Assembly: GCA_910579965.1 (NCBI GenBank)
Contig: CAJTWF010000001.1
Coordinates: forward strand, 205,545-269,544
From: an uncultured Oscillospiraceae bacterium
GTDB taxonomy: Bacteria; Bacillota; Clostridia; Oscillospirales; Oscillospiraceae
Length of the DNA: 64,000 nucleotides
Direction of reading: 5' to 3'
Shown one piece after another: positions 49,717 to 60,370 of the stretch (position 1 is its first letter; every line of letters starts with the position of its first letter). The position numbers were made by a program, and so were the translations under genes. Below the pieces are notes generated by a model. It searched no databases. It had not been told where the DNA came from and was given only the letters and a program-made list of their open reading frames with translations.

Positions 49717-50187
49717 GTGCCCAGAAGAGGTAATGTTCCCAAAAGAGAGATCCTGCCCGACCCTATGTACAACAGCGTCCTGGTGACCAAGCTGGTCAAC
49801 TCCATCATGCTGGACGGCAAAAAGGGTGTGGCGCAGAAGATCGTATACGGCGCCTTTGACATCGTCAAGGACAAGACCGACAAGGAGCCCCTGGAGGTGT
49901 TCACCACCGCCATGGACAACATCATGCCCAGCCTGGAGGTCAAGGCCCGCCGTGTGGGCGGCGCCACCTATCAGGTGCCCATGGATGTCCGTCCCGCCCG
50001 GCGTCAGACCCTGGGTCTGCGCTGGCTGACCAACTATGCCCGCGCCCGCAGCGAGCGGACCATGGCCGAGCGTCTGGCCAACGAGATCATGGACGCGGCC
50101 AACAACACCGGTTCCGCTGTGAAGAAGCGCGAGGACACTCACAAGATGGCCGAGTCCAACAAGGCCTTCGCCCACTTCCGCTGGTAA
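49717..50187 (+). CDS. rpsG: 30S ribosomal protein S7
   Basis: 156 residues from a GTG (GGAGGG upstream), the normal S7 length; an upstream ATG in the same frame adds six atypical residues. MPRRGNVPKREILPDPMYNS, then MPSLEVKARRVGGATYQVP. Binds the 3' major domain of 16S rRNA and starts head assembly. Confidence 0.97.
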   Translation: MPRRGNVPKREILPDPMYNSVLVTKLVNSIMLDGKKGVAQKIVYGAFDIVKDKTDKEPLEVFTTAMDNIMPSLEVKARRVGGATYQVPMDVRPARRQTLGLRWLTNYARARSERTMAERLANEIMDAANNTGSAVKKREDTHKMAESNKAFAHFRW

Positions 50188-50205
50188 GTTAGGAGAAAAG
50201 CAAGT

Positions 50206-52317
50206 ATGCCGAGAAAGGTATCTCTGGAAAACACAAGAAATATCGGCATTATGGCTCACATTGATGCAGGAAAGACCACCACTACGGAGCGTATCCTGTA
50301 TTATACAGGTGTGAACTATAAGATTGGTGAGACCCATGAGGGCACGGCCACCATGGACTGGATGGCGCAGGAGCAGGAGCGCGGCATCACCATCACCTCT
50401 GCCGCTACAACCTGCTACTGGAAGGGAACCAAAGAGCAGTTCCCCCAGACCCGCATCAACATCATCGACACTCCGGGCCACGTGGACTTTACCGTGGAGG
50501 TGGAGCGCTCTCTGCGCGTGCTGGACGGCTCTGTGACCGTCATGTGCGCCAAGGGCGGTGTGGAGCCCCAGTCCGAGACGGTCTGGCGTCAGGCCGATCA
50601 CTATAAGGTCCCCCGCATGATCTACGTCAACAAGATGGACATCATGGGTGCGGACTTCTTTAACGTGCTGCGCATGATTGACGACCGGCTCAAGTGCAAC
50701 GCCGTCCCCATCCAGCTGCCCATCGGCAAGGAGGGCGATTTCCGCGGCATCATCGACCTGGTGGAGATGAACGCGGACGTGTACTATGATGAGATGGGCA
50801 ACGACATGCGGGTGGAGGAAATCCCCGAGAACATGCGGGAGCTGGCTGGGCAGTATCGTGAGAAGCTGCTGGACGCGGTGAGCATGTTTGACGACGAGAT
50901 CATGGAGATGTATCTGGAGGGTCAGGACATCCCCACAGACCGTATCCGCACGGCCATCCGCCAGGCCACCTGCGCCGTGGAGATGATCCCCGTGGTGTGC
51001 GGTACGTCCTACCGCAACAAGGGCGTGCAGAAGCTGCTGGACGCCATCGTGGATTATATGCCCTCCCCCCTGGATATCCCCGCCATCAAGGGCGTCAATC
51101 CCAAGACCGAAGAGGAGGAGGAGCGTCCCTCCGATGACAGCGCCCCCTTCTCCGCCCTGGCCTTCAAGATCATGACCGACCCCTACGTGGGCCGTCTGTC
51201 TTTTATCCGCGTCTACTCCGGTACGCTCAACACCGGCTCCTCGGTGCTCAACTCCACCAAGGGCCAGAAGGAGCGCATTGGCCGCATCCTCCAGATGCAC
51301 GCCAACCACCGGGAGGACATTGAGACCGTGTACTCCGGTGACATTGCCGGTGTGATCGGTCTGAAGAACTCCACCACCGGCGACACCCTGTGCGATGATA
51401 AGCATCCGGTGATCCTGGAGTCCATGGAGTTCCCCGAGCCGGTTATCCGGGTGGCTATTGAGCCCAAAACCAAGGCAGGCCAGGAGAAGATGGGCATTGC
51501 TCTGATGAAGCTGGCCGAGGAGGACCCCACCTTCCGCACCTACACCGATGAGGAGACCGGACAGACCATCATCGCCGGTATGGGCGAGCTCCACCTGGAG
51601 ATCATTGTGGACCGTCTGCTCCGCGAGTACAAGGTGGAGGCCAACGTGGGCGCGCCCCAGGTGGCCTACAAGGAGACCATCAAGAAGAGCGTCCAGCAGG
51701 ACACCAAGTATGCCCGCCAGTCCGGCGGCAAGGGCCAGTATGGCCACGTCAAGATCCGTGTGGAGCCCAACGAATCCGGCAAGGGCTACGAGTTCGTCAA
51801 TGAGGTGGTGGGCGGCGCGGTGCCCAAGGAGTATATCCCTGCCGTTGACGCGGGCATCCAGGGCGCCATGCTCTCCGGCGTGGTGGCCGGATACCCGGTG
51901 GTGGACGTAAAGGTCACCCTCTATGACGGCTCCTACCACGAGGTGGACTCCTCCGAGATGGCCTTCAAGATCGCCGGCTCCATGGCCTTCAAGGAGGCCT
52001 GCCAGAAGGCGGATCCCACCCTGATGGAGCCCATTATGAAGGTCAGCGTCATTGTGCCTGACGAGTATCTGGGCAACGTCATCGGCGATCTCAACAGCCG
52101 CCGCGGACAGATCCAGGGCCAGGAGAACCGCTCCGGCGCCGTTCAGGTTGACGCGCTGGTACCTCTGGGCGAGATGTTCGGCTATGCCACGGATCTGCGC
52201 TCCCGCACTCAGGGCCGCGGCCAGTATAGCATGGAGCCCCACAGCTACCTGGAGATCCCCAAGAGCATCCGGGAGAAGATCATTGATCAGCGCATGGGCG
52301 GTCGCGCTATGCGGTAA
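50206..52317 (+). CDS. fusA: Elongation factor G
   Basis: 703 residues. G1 AHIDAGKTTTTER, G3 DTPGHVDFT and G4 NKMD are intact; switch region GITITSAATTC. Catalyses translocation on the ribosome. 18 bp after rpsG, in the str operon. Confidence 0.98.
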   Translation: MPRKVSLENTRNIGIMAHIDAGKTTTTERILYYTGVNYKIGETHEGTATMDWMAQEQERGITITSAATTCYWKGTKEQFPQTRINIIDTPGHVDFTVEVERSLRVLDGSVTVMCAKGGVEPQSETVWRQADHYKVPRMIYVNKMDIMGADFFNVLRMIDDRLKCNAVPIQLPIGKEGDFRGIIDLVEMNADVYYDEMGNDMRVEEIPENMRELAGQYREKLLDAVSMFDDEIMEMYLEGQDIPTDRIRTAIRQATCAVEMIPVVCGTSYRNKGVQKLLDAIVDYMPSPLDIPAIKGVNPKTEEEEERPSDDSAPFSALAFKIMTDPYVGRLSFIRVYSGTLNTGSSVLNSTKGQKERIGRILQMHANHREDIETVYSGDIAGVIGLKNSTTGDTLCDDKHPVILESMEFPEPVIRVAIEPKTKAGQEKMGIALMKLAEEDPTFRTYTDEETGQTIIAGMGELHLEIIVDRLLREYKVEANVGAPQVAYKETIKKSVQQDTKYARQSGGKGQYGHVKIRVEPNESGKGYEFVNEVVGGAVPKEYIPAVDAGIQGAMLSGVVAGYPVVDVKVTLYDGSYHEVDSSEMAFKIAGSMAFKEACQKADPTLMEPIMKVSVIVPDEYLGNVIGDLNSRRGQIQGQENRSGAVQVDALVPLGEMFGYATDLRSRTQGRGQYSMEPHSYLEIPKSIREKIIDQRMGGRAMR

Positions 52318-52361
52318 GGGGCCCAAAACTCAAAATATTCCGGGAGAATGCTTTTTTAGGA

Positions 52362-52390
52362 TTGCATTTTTCCCGCAGTTGTTGTAAAAT
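52362..52390 (+). promoter_or_regulatory. Promoter upstream of tuf
   Basis: TTGCAT, 17-bp spacer, TAAAAT in the 140-bp gap between fusA and tuf. It would allow extra EF-Tu synthesis apart from the rest of the operon. Confidence 0.75.
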
Positions 52391-52457
52391 ATCAGCATCA
52401 TGAAGTAGTATGCTGATCCCCAACCAATTCATTTAACCGTTAAGGAGGATTTTCCCA

Positions 52458-53660
<1,203 letters not shown>

Positions 53661-53685
53661 TTTTATCCCCTAAAAAAGCAAAAAC

Positions 53686-53727
53686 AAGGGCCTGGACGGC
53701 AACGCCGTCCAGGCCCTTATTGCTTTG
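53686..53727 (+). terminator. tuf operon terminator
   Basis: 15-bp perfect stem AAGGGCCTGGACGGC with a three-base loop, followed by ATTGCTTT. A-rich sequence before the stem means it can also act in reverse. Confidence 0.9.
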
Positions 53728-54188
53728 AGCGCGGCCTTTTGCGCAGTTTACAGGGGCGAATACTACTTCCGTATTTGGCCGGCCATGTCCCTGACGGAGA
53801 AGCCGTAAGCCTCCATGACGGCTCGGGCATTGTTCTGGTGGGCCTGCGTGGCTTCAGGTGTATGTGGTTTTACCATAGAGATCAGCGAGGCTGGCATCCG
53901 GAGAGAGGGCGTAGGTATTCAGGATGACAGAGCCATTTCTGATATTTTTATATTGCTCTCTTATCTGATAAAACTATTTACAGCCCCCAAATATATGGTA
54001 TAATCTTTATATGGATTATATGGAAATAAGAGAATACGACAAGAAATTGAGAGATGAAAATCGTGTTGTCGGTACGTAGTCAGACAACGCCGCTCCCCTC
54101 GAGGAGACCTCCCGGAAGCAAAAGGCTTGATACATCCCGGGTGATTTCGAAAGGACATAATCAAGAGAATATATACAGGTTGTATGCT
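53728..54188 (+). other. Intergenic region with recX promoter
   Basis: 460 bp without a convincing gene; short open frames lack start sites and family features. A promoter TTTACA (53977-53982), 16-bp spacer, TATAAT (53999-54004) precedes a ~180-nt leader to recX that includes a GTTGTC/GACAAC hairpin near 54068-54091. Confidence 0.65.
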
Positions 54189-54815
54189 ATGCGGATTGCG
54201 GAACTGAAAAAATCAGAGCGAAAAAAAGGCCGCCTCCTGGTGAAGCTGGAGGACGGGGATATCCTGCGGGTGACGGAGGAGGAGCTGCTGCGCTTCCGTC
54301 TGCGGGAGGGCATGGACCTGGACGGCGAGACCTTGGAGGCTCTGCGGTCCAGCGCCAGGTCCTCCGCGGCCAAGTCCCAGGCCGCGGCCATCATCGGCAG
54401 CCGGGCCCTCTCCAAAAAGGAACTGACCAAGCGGCTGGTAAAGAAGGGCAGCAGCCAGGAGGACGCCCGGACGGCGGCGGACTGGCTGGAGGACATCGGA
54501 GCCGTGGACGACGGGGCCTATGCCGCCTCCCTGGTCCGCCACTACGGCGGCAGGGGCTACGGCCCCGCCCGGGTGCGGGAGGAGCTGCGCCGCCGGGGCG
54601 TGGACCGGGCGCTCTGGGAGGAGGCCCTGGAGGAGATGCCGGACCCGGCGGAGATTCTGGACAAATTGATCCAGAAGCGGTGCCGGGGGGATCTCTCCGA
54701 TCCCAGAGAGCGGCGGCGTACCAGCGATGCGCTGCTGCGCCGGGGATTCGCCTGGAGGGACGTGAAGGCGGCCATGGGCCGGTACGCGGAGATGGAGGAG
54801 GACGGCTGGGAATGA
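54189..54815 (+). CDS. recX: Regulatory protein RecX
   Basis: 208 residues from the ATG at 54189; the frame is open upstream but reads leader-like sequence. Three-helix RecX repeats: SKKELTKRLVKKGSSQEDA, ASLVRHYGGRGYGPARVREEL, then SDALLRRGFAWRDVKAAM. Modulates RecA filaments. Not adjacent to recA. Coupled to the Nudix gene by ATGA. Confidence 0.85.
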   Translation: MRIAELKKSERKKGRLLVKLEDGDILRVTEEELLRFRLREGMDLDGETLEALRSSARSSAAKSQAAAIIGSRALSKKELTKRLVKKGSSQEDARTAADWLEDIGAVDDGAYAASLVRHYGGRGYGPARVREELRRRGVDRALWEEALEEMPDPAEILDKLIQKRCRGDLSDPRERRRTSDALLRRGFAWRDVKAAMGRYAEMEEDGWE

Positions 54816-55252
54816 TTCAGGAGGTCCGGTTTTACGACGATGCAGCGGACGAACGGCTGAAATTTGCCGTCATCCTCTCCCGCTTTGCGGGCAAGTGGGT
54901 GTTCTGCAAGCACCGGGACCGGGACACCCTGGAGGTCCCCGGCGGCCGCCGGGAGCCCGGGGAGGCCATTCTGGAGACAGCCAGGCGGGAGCTCCGGGAG
55001 GAGACCGGCGCGGAGCGGTTCCACCTGCGGCCCATCTGCGTCTATGCCGTGGTTCGGGAGGGCGGCGAGAGCTGCGGCCTGCTGTGCTGGGCGGAGATCG
55101 AGGCTTTGGCCCCGGAGCTCCACTGTGAGATCGAAAAAGTCCTCCTGATGGAGGACCTGCCGGAGCGGTGGACCTATCCGGACATACAGCCGGAGCTGCT
55201 GCGGGAGGCGGCCCGGCGGGGATTTGGGGGAGGCGCACATGGGGAGGACTGA
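54812..55252 (+). CDS. Nudix hydrolase
   Basis: 146 residues. Complete Nudix box GGRREPGEAILETARRELRE followed by ETGAE (G-x5-E-x7-REL-x-EE-x-G) at residues 44-67. Similar in size to YtkD-type (8-oxo-)dGTP pyrophosphatases; substrate cannot be told from sequence. Confidence 0.9.
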   Translation: MIQEVRFYDDAADERLKFAVILSRFAGKWVFCKHRDRDTLEVPGGRREPGEAILETARRELREETGAERFHLRPICVYAVVREGGESCGLLCWAEIEALAPELHCEIEKVLLMEDLPERWTYPDIQPELLREAARRGFGGGAHGED

Positions 55253-55823
55253 CTGGGCGGCCCTGGGGCTGCTGTGCGTCTTCTACGGGGCCTACCTGCT
55301 GAAAATGGCGGCCCAGCGGCGGCGGGGCATTGCCGCAAACGTGCTGATCCGGGGGCAGAAGAGCCGTCGGGCCTATTGGACCGGCCTGGCGCTGATGACT
55401 GTGAACTACTGCGCCTGCGCCGCCCAGTTCCTCTCCTGCTTCTGGCGGGGCCGTCTGGGGCCGCTGGCGGTCCCGCTCCCGCTGACGCTCCTGGGTCTGG
55501 CCCTGATGGCCGCGGGGGACGGGCTGTTTATCGCGGCGATTCTGACGATGAAGGACTCCTGGCGGGCGGGCGTCGACGAGAGCCAGAGGACGGAGCTGGT
55601 GACCGGCGGCCTCTACCGCCGCAGCCGCAACCCCGCCTTTGTGGGCTTTGACCTCCTCTACCTGGGGAGCGCCCTGGCTGTGGGGAATTGGGTGCTGCTG
55701 GCCGCCGTCTGCGCTGCCGTGGTCCTGATCCATCTGCAAATCCTGGAGGAGGAGAAGCACCTGGAGAAAATGTTCGGCCAGCCCTACCTGGCCTATCGGA
55801 AGGAGGTGGGGAGATATCTGTAA
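55239..55823 (+). CDS. ICMT/PEMT-like membrane methyltransferase
   Basis: 194 residues with about four or five hydrophobic segments. GGLYRRSRNPAFVGFDLLYL and the end HLEKMFGQPYLAYRKEVGRYL are the RNP...E...Y pattern of isoprenylcysteine/phospholipid methyltransferase-like proteins. The natural substrate in Clostridia is not known. Starts inside the end of the Nudix gene (14-bp overlap). Confidence 0.82.
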   Translation: MGRTDWAALGLLCVFYGAYLLKMAAQRRRGIAANVLIRGQKSRRAYWTGLALMTVNYCACAAQFLSCFWRGRLGPLAVPLPLTLLGLALMAAGDGLFIAAILTMKDSWRAGVDESQRTELVTGGLYRRSRNPAFVGFDLLYLGSALAVGNWVLLAAVCAAVVLIHLQILEEEKHLEKMFGQPYLAYRKEVGRYL

Positions 55824-55833
55824 AGATACGAAG

Positions 55834-55863
55834 CGAAAGAGCGGTGAGATCAGGGCTCTTTCG
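55834..55863 (+). terminator. Hairpin upstream of rimO
   Basis: Perfect 9-bp inverted repeat CGAAAGAGC/GCTCTTTCG with a 12-base loop, 11 bp after the methyltransferase stop. No T tract follows, so termination is probably partial. Confidence 0.55.
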
Positions 55864-55935
55864 GCCCCCGCAGCCTGGGCGCGGGCCGGCGGGCGCTGTG
55901 AATGATACGTCCTTACGGACAAGAAGGAGGCATAT

Positions 55936-57282
55936 ATGCCCTATAAAGTCCATTTTATCTCCCTTGGCTGCGCCAAAAACGTGGTCAACTGCGAACAGAT
56001 GATGGCCCTGTGCCGTCAGGCCGGCCACATCCTCCAGCCGGAGCCGGAGGGGGCGGACGCGGTGGTGGTCAACACCTGCGGCTTTCTCTCCAGCGCCAAC
56101 GAGGAGGCCATTGGCCACATCCTCCAGATGGGCCGGCTGAAGGCCCGGGGGCAGATCGGGAGGATCCTGGTCACCGGCTGCATGACCCAGCGGTATGGCG
56201 AGGACGTGTCCACGGAGCTGCCCGAGGTGGACGGCATCCTGGGCACGGGCAGCTACAAGGACATCGTTCCCGCCCTGGATATGGTGATGGCCGGCGGACA
56301 CCCCCGGTATTTTGACGACATCAACGCCCCTGTGGACGAATTTGGCCGGGTGCTCACCACCCCCGGCCATTACGCCTACCTGCGCATTGCCGAAGGGTGC
56401 GACAACTGGTGCGCCTTCTGCATCATCCCCAAGCTGCGGGGGAAGTACCGCAGCCGCCCCATGGACAGGGTGCTGGAGGAGGCCCGGGCGCTGGCCGGGC
56501 AGGGGGTGCGGGAGCTGATCGTGGTGGCCCAGGATATCACCCGCTACGGCACGGACTGGGACGGGCGGCGCCATCTGGCGGACCTGCTGGAGGAGCTGTG
56601 CAGGCTGGATTTCCACTGGATCCGCCTCCACTACCTCTATCCGGACCAGATGGACGATCACCTCATTGAGGTGATCGCCCGGGAGGAGAAGATCCTCAAG
56701 TACCTGGACATCCCCCTCCAGCACTGCAACGACAATATCCTCCGCCGGATGAACCGCCGGGGGGACCGGGCTGCCATCGAGGCGCTGCTGGACAAGCTCC
56801 GGGAGCGGATCCCTGGTCTGGTGCTGCGCACCAGCATCATCACCGGCCTGCCCGGGGAGGATGAGGCGGCCTTTGACGAGCTGTGCCAGTTTTTGTGGGA
56901 TCAGCGGATGCTCCGGGCCGGCGTGTTCCCCTATTCCCCCGAGGAGGGGACCCCGGCGGCGGGGATGGACCGGGTGGACGAGGAGGAGGCCGCCCGGCGG
57001 GCGGAGCTGGTGGTGGACATCCAGTCCCGGATCATGGACGAGTGGAACGAGGAGATGCAGGGGGAGACTCTGGAGGTCCTCTGCGACGGGTTTGACGGCC
57101 AGTCCATGTGCTATGTGGGCCGCAGCTACGCCGAGAGCCCGGACATTGACGGAAGAATATACTTTACAGCCCAGGAGCCGGTGGAGACGGGGGCCTTTGT
57201 CCAGGTCCGGATCACCGGGGCCATGGACGGAGAGCTGACCGGGGAACTGGCGGCGCGGGATGGAGAGGAGAGCGAGAGATGA
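55936..57282 (+). CDS. rimO: Ribosomal protein S12 methylthiotransferase
   Basis: 448 residues. N-terminal UPF0004 domain with three Cys (SLGCAKN, NTCGFL, TGCM), radical SAM motif CDNWCAFC (about residues 153-160), and C-terminal TRAM domain. Adds a methylthio group to Asp in S12, encoded by rpsL nearby. AAGGAGG lies before the ATG. Length is typical. Confidence 0.95.
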   Translation: MPYKVHFISLGCAKNVVNCEQMMALCRQAGHILQPEPEGADAVVVNTCGFLSSANEEAIGHILQMGRLKARGQIGRILVTGCMTQRYGEDVSTELPEVDGILGTGSYKDIVPALDMVMAGGHPRYFDDINAPVDEFGRVLTTPGHYAYLRIAEGCDNWCAFCIIPKLRGKYRSRPMDRVLEEARALAGQGVRELIVVAQDITRYGTDWDGRRHLADLLEELCRLDFHWIRLHYLYPDQMDDHLIEVIAREEKILKYLDIPLQHCNDNILRRMNRRGDRAAIEALLDKLRERIPGLVLRTSIITGLPGEDEAAFDELCQFLWDQRMLRAGVFPYSPEEGTPAAGMDRVDEEEAARRAELVVDIQSRIMDEWNEEMQGETLEVLCDGFDGQSMCYVGRSYAESPDIDGRIYFTAQEPVETGAFVQVRITGAMDGELTGELAARDGEESER

Positions 57283-57800
57283 ATCTGCCCAATAAGCTGA
57301 CCCTGCTGCGGATCGTGCTGATCCTGCCCTTTCTGCTGGTGCTGTATCTGGATGTGCCGGGGGCGGCGTACATCGCCCTGGCGGTGTTCATTCTGGCCAG
57401 TCTCACGGATCTGCTGGACGGAAAGATCGCCCGGAAGTACCACCTGATTACCGACTTCGGCAAGTTCGCGGACCCCCTGGCGGACAAGATGCTGGTCACC
57501 GCGGCCATGCTCTGGTTCGTGGAGAACGGGCAGATGCCCGGCTGGGCCCTGCTGATTGTCATTGTCCGGGAGTTCGCTGTCAGCGGGCTGCGGATGGTGG
57601 CCAGCGACAAGGGCCGGGTCATCGCCGCCGGCTGGTCCGGCAAGGTGAAGACCGCCGCCACCATGGTGTGCGTGATCCTCATGTTCCTGCCCATCCCCGG
57701 GTGGCTGAACACGGCCTGTGTGGCGGTGATCGTGGTGACCACCATCTACTCCGGGGTGGAGTACTTCCTGAAAAACCGGGACTGCCTGAGCGATATGTGA
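57279..57800 (+). CDS. pgsA: CDP-diacylglycerol-glycerol-3-phosphate 3-phosphatidyltransferase
   Basis: 173 residues. The CDP-alcohol phosphotransferase motif DG..AR........G...D...D is complete in DGKIARKYHLITDFGKFADP. Integral membrane enzyme of phosphatidylglycerol synthesis. Start overlaps the rimO stop (ATGA); the rimO-pgsA pair is common in Clostridia. Confidence 0.95.
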   Translation: MNLPNKLTLLRIVLILPFLLVLYLDVPGAAYIALAVFILASLTDLLDGKIARKYHLITDFGKFADPLADKMLVTAAMLWFVENGQMPGWALLIVIVREFAVSGLRMVASDKGRVIAAGWSGKVKTAATMVCVILMFLPIPGWLNTACVAVIVVTTIYSGVEYFLKNRDCLSDM

Positions 57801-57809
57801 GGCAGTCCC
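57778..57809 (+). terminator. Terminator overlapping the pgsA stop codon
   Basis: Perfect 10-bp inverted repeat GGGACTGCCT/AGGCAGTCCC with the stop codon at the end of the loop, followed by CCTCTTCC. The T tract is weak. The next 220 bp carry a possible promoter (TTGTCA, 17 bp, CAGAAT, about 57852-57880) for xpt. Confidence 0.65.
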
Positions 57810-58030
57810 CTCTTCCATAGGGAAAAATTGAAATTTGTCGGAATCCACAGTTGTCAGCGGGGCAAAAATATGGCAGAATGGTGCTCATATTCAGAAGAAG
57901 GGCAGACGGCCTGCCGGGGCGGGAAGAGGACCGGCAGGACTGGAGTACCCTTTGCGGCCGCCGGAACGGCCGGCGCCCTGACTGGCACAGCAGCAAACCA
58001 CAAATAAGGATGAGAGGATGTGGCGAAACG

Positions 58031-58609
58031 ATGCAGGAGCTGAAGGAACGCATTCGCAGGGAGGGCAAGGTGCTGCCCGGCAACATCATCAAGGTGGACG
58101 GCTTTCTCAACCACCGGGTGGATATCCGGCTAATGGAGGCCATTGCCGATGAGTTTGCCAGGTTCTTTGACGTGGGGAACATCACCATGGTCCTCACCGC
58201 CGAGGCCAGCGGCATCGCCCTGGCCGCTATCTGCGCCCAGAAGTACCGCGTGCCCATGGTCTTTGCCAAGAAGGCCAAGAGCGACAACATCGAGGGCGGA
58301 CTGTACCAGAGCGAGATCTTCTCCTACACCTACAAGAGGAAGGTGACCCAGATCCTCAGCAAGGAGTGGCTCACCGCCAATGACCGGGTACTCATCGTGG
58401 ACGACTTCATGGCCAACGGCGAGGCGGTCCGGGGCCTGTGCGATCTTGTGAGCCAGGCGGGCGCGGAGCTGATGGGCATCGGCATTGCCGTGGAGAAGGG
58501 CTTCCAGGGCGGCGGGGACCGGCTGCGGGCCATGGATGTGAATTATCACGCCCTGGCGGTGATCGAGAGCGCGGACGAGAACGGCATCGTGTTCCGGGAG
58601 GACCAATAA
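58031..58609 (+). CDS. xpt: Xanthine phosphoribosyltransferase
   Basis: 192 residues. PRPP-binding motif VLIVDDFMANGEAVRGL near residues 123-139; N-terminal MQELKERIRREGKVLPGNII typical. Salvages xanthine to XMP, the substrate of GuaA encoded next, so the pair forms a xanthine-to-GMP route. No purine riboswitch is evident in the leader. Confidence 0.95.
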   Translation: MQELKERIRREGKVLPGNIIKVDGFLNHRVDIRLMEAIADEFARFFDVGNITMVLTAEASGIALAAICAQKYRVPMVFAKKAKSDNIEGGLYQSEIFSYTYKRKVTQILSKEWLTANDRVLIVDDFMANGEAVRGLCDLVSQAGAELMGIGIAVEKGFQGGGDRLRAMDVNYHALAVIESADENGIVFREDQ

Positions 58610-58633
58610 ACGACGATGAAGGAGGGAGCGGCT

Positions 58634-60175
58634 TTGTCCCATCAAACTGTTATTGTTCTGGATTTCGGCGGGCAGTATAACCAGCTGATCGCCCGGCGGG
58701 TCCGGGAGTGCGGCGTGTACTGCGAGGTCAAGCCCTGCACCACGCCCCTGGCGGAGCTCCAAAAAATGGAGCCCATCGGCTTTATCTTCACCGGGGGCCC
58801 CAATTCGGTCTATCTGGAGACCTCTCCCCAGGTGGACCCGGCCATCTTTACCCTGGGCGTGCCCGTACTGGGCATCTGCTACGGCTGCCAGCTCCTGGCC
58901 CACCACCTGGGCGGCCGGGTGACTGCCGCACAGGACGACAGCGCCCGGGAGTACGGCAAGACGGAGACCTTCTACGACGCATCCTGCCCCCTGTTCAAGG
59001 GCCTGCCGGAGAGCGGGATCAGCTGGATGAGCCACGGGGACTACATGGAGAAGGTGCCGGAGGGCTTCGCCCTGGCGGCCCGGTCCCTGGCCTGCCCCAA
59101 CGTGGCCATTGCTGATGAGAGGCGGGGGTTCTACGGGGTCCAGTTCCACCCGGAGGTCAACCACACGGAGCACGGCGTGGAGATGATCCGGAATTTCCTC
59201 TACGAGGTGTGCCATGCCTCCGGCGACTGGACCATGGGGGACTACAAGCGCACCGCTGTGGCGGCTATACGGCAGAAGGTGGGCAGCGGCCGGGTGCTGC
59301 TGGCCCTCTCCGGCGGCGTGGACAGCTCCGTGTGCGCAGCCCTGCTGGCCGAGGCCGTGGGGGAGCAGCTGACGTGTGTGTTTGTGGACCATGGCCTCAT
59401 GCGGAAGAATGAGGGGGATGAGGTCCAGGCGGCCTTCCAGAGCTGGGCCATGCACTTTGTCCGGGTGGACGCGGAGGCCCGCTTCCTGGAGAAACTGGCC
59501 GGGGTGACCGAGCCGGAGCGGAAGCGGAAGATTATCGGCGAGGAGTTCATCCGGGTCTTTGAGGAGGAGGCCAGGAAGATCGGCGCTGTGGACTTTTTGG
59601 CCCAGGGAACCATCTATCCGGATGTGATCGAGTCCGGCGCCGGCAGCGCGGCGGTGATTAAGAGCCACCACAACGTGGGCGGCCTGCCGGATTATGTGGA
59701 TTTCAAGGAGATTATCGAGCCCCTGCGGCTGCTGTTCAAGGATGAGGTGCGGCAGCTGGGCCGTGAGCTGGGTCTGCCGGAGTATCTGGTCAGCCGCCAG
59801 CCCTTCCCGGGGCCAGGGCTGGCGATACGGGTGATCGGAGAGCTGACCAAGGAGAAGCTGGACACCCTGCGGGATGCGGACGCCGTCTACCGGGAGGAGA
59901 TCGCCAACGCGGACTTGGACCGGGAGATCGGGCAGTACTTTGCCGTGCTGACCAACACCAGGAGCGTGGGGGTCATGGGGGACGGCAGGACCTACGATTA
60001 TACGCTGGCTCTGCGGGCCGTGAATACCAGCGATTTTATGACCGCCGATTGGGCCAGGATACCGTATGATGTGCTGGATCGGATCAGCACCAGGATTGTG
60101 AACGAGGTGCCGGGGATTAATCGGATTGTGTATGATGTGACGAGTAAGCCGCCGGCGACGATTGAGTGGGAATAA
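58634..60175 (+). CDS. guaA: GMP synthase (glutamine-hydrolysing)
   Basis: 513 residues from a TTG with GGAGG eight bases upstream. Class I glutamine amidotransferase domain (GICYGCQLL with catalytic Cys; VNHTEHG with His), ATP-PPase loop ALSGGVDSSVCAALL, and the C-terminal dimer domain ending PATIEWE. From about 59994 to the stop, codons such as GAT, AAT, ATT, ATA and AGG replace the C/G-ending codons used before, which fits replacement of the 3' end by an integrating element. Confidence 0.97.
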   Translation: MSHQTVIVLDFGGQYNQLIARRVRECGVYCEVKPCTTPLAELQKMEPIGFIFTGGPNSVYLETSPQVDPAIFTLGVPVLGICYGCQLLAHHLGGRVTAAQDDSAREYGKTETFYDASCPLFKGLPESGISWMSHGDYMEKVPEGFALAARSLACPNVAIADERRGFYGVQFHPEVNHTEHGVEMIRNFLYEVCHASGDWTMGDYKRTAVAAIRQKVGSGRVLLALSGGVDSSVCAALLAEAVGEQLTCVFVDHGLMRKNEGDEVQAAFQSWAMHFVRVDAEARFLEKLAGVTEPERKRKIIGEEFIRVFEEEARKIGAVDFLAQGTIYPDVIESGAGSAAVIKSHHNVGGLPDYVDFKEIIEPLRLLFKDEVRQLGRELGLPEYLVSRQPFPGPGLAIRVIGELTKEKLDTLRDADAVYREEIANADLDREIGQYFAVLTNTRSVGVMGDGRTYDYTLALRAVNTSDFMTADWARIPYDVLDRISTRIVNEVPGINRIVYDVTSKPPATIEWE

Positions 60176-60326
60176 CTGACAAAACCCGCAAAGCCTTGAA
60201 AACACTGGGTTCTTGAAACGGAAACGGGGCATTTGATAGCAAATTGATAGCAGATACCAAAACCGGATTTACTTTGCTCACTCCCATATAGCGGGTGGTT
60301 TGCGGGTAAATCCTCCATATCCTAAG
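60150..60326. other. Probable attachment region of the guaA-integrated element
   Basis: The 3' end of guaA is a known integration target, and mobile-element genes start right after it. The segment holds TTGATAGCA-type direct repeats (60226-60246), an inverted pair ACCCGCAAA/TTTGCGGGT (60184-60192 and 60299-60307) and a second GCGGGT, which look like integrase arm sites. The exact core cannot be set without the other end. Confidence 0.5.
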
Positions 60327-60369
60327 AAAAAGGTCTTGCTGACTTTCACCAGTCGGCAAGACCTTTTTT
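60327..60369. terminator. Bidirectional terminator
   Basis: 13-bp stem AAAAAGGTCTTGC/GCAAGACCTTTTT with an inner TGACT/AGTCG pairing and T6 on the plus strand, A-run on the other side. It ends both the guaA transcript and the convergent repressor transcript. Confidence 0.92.
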
Positions 60370-60370
60370 G

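Noticed and set aside
49687..52326. 879-codon open frame opposite fusA and rpsG
   Set aside because: It is the antisense shadow of strongly codon-biased genes.
53739..53927. Short open frame after the tuf terminator
   Set aside because: No ribosome-binding site and no recognisable protein; perhaps a remnant.
57801..58030. Purine riboswitch upstream of xpt
   Set aside because: The conserved junction and loop bases of that class are not found in the leader.
58130..60232. 700-codon open frame opposite xpt and guaA
   Set aside because: Antisense to two well-defined enzymes; no start site and atypical composition.
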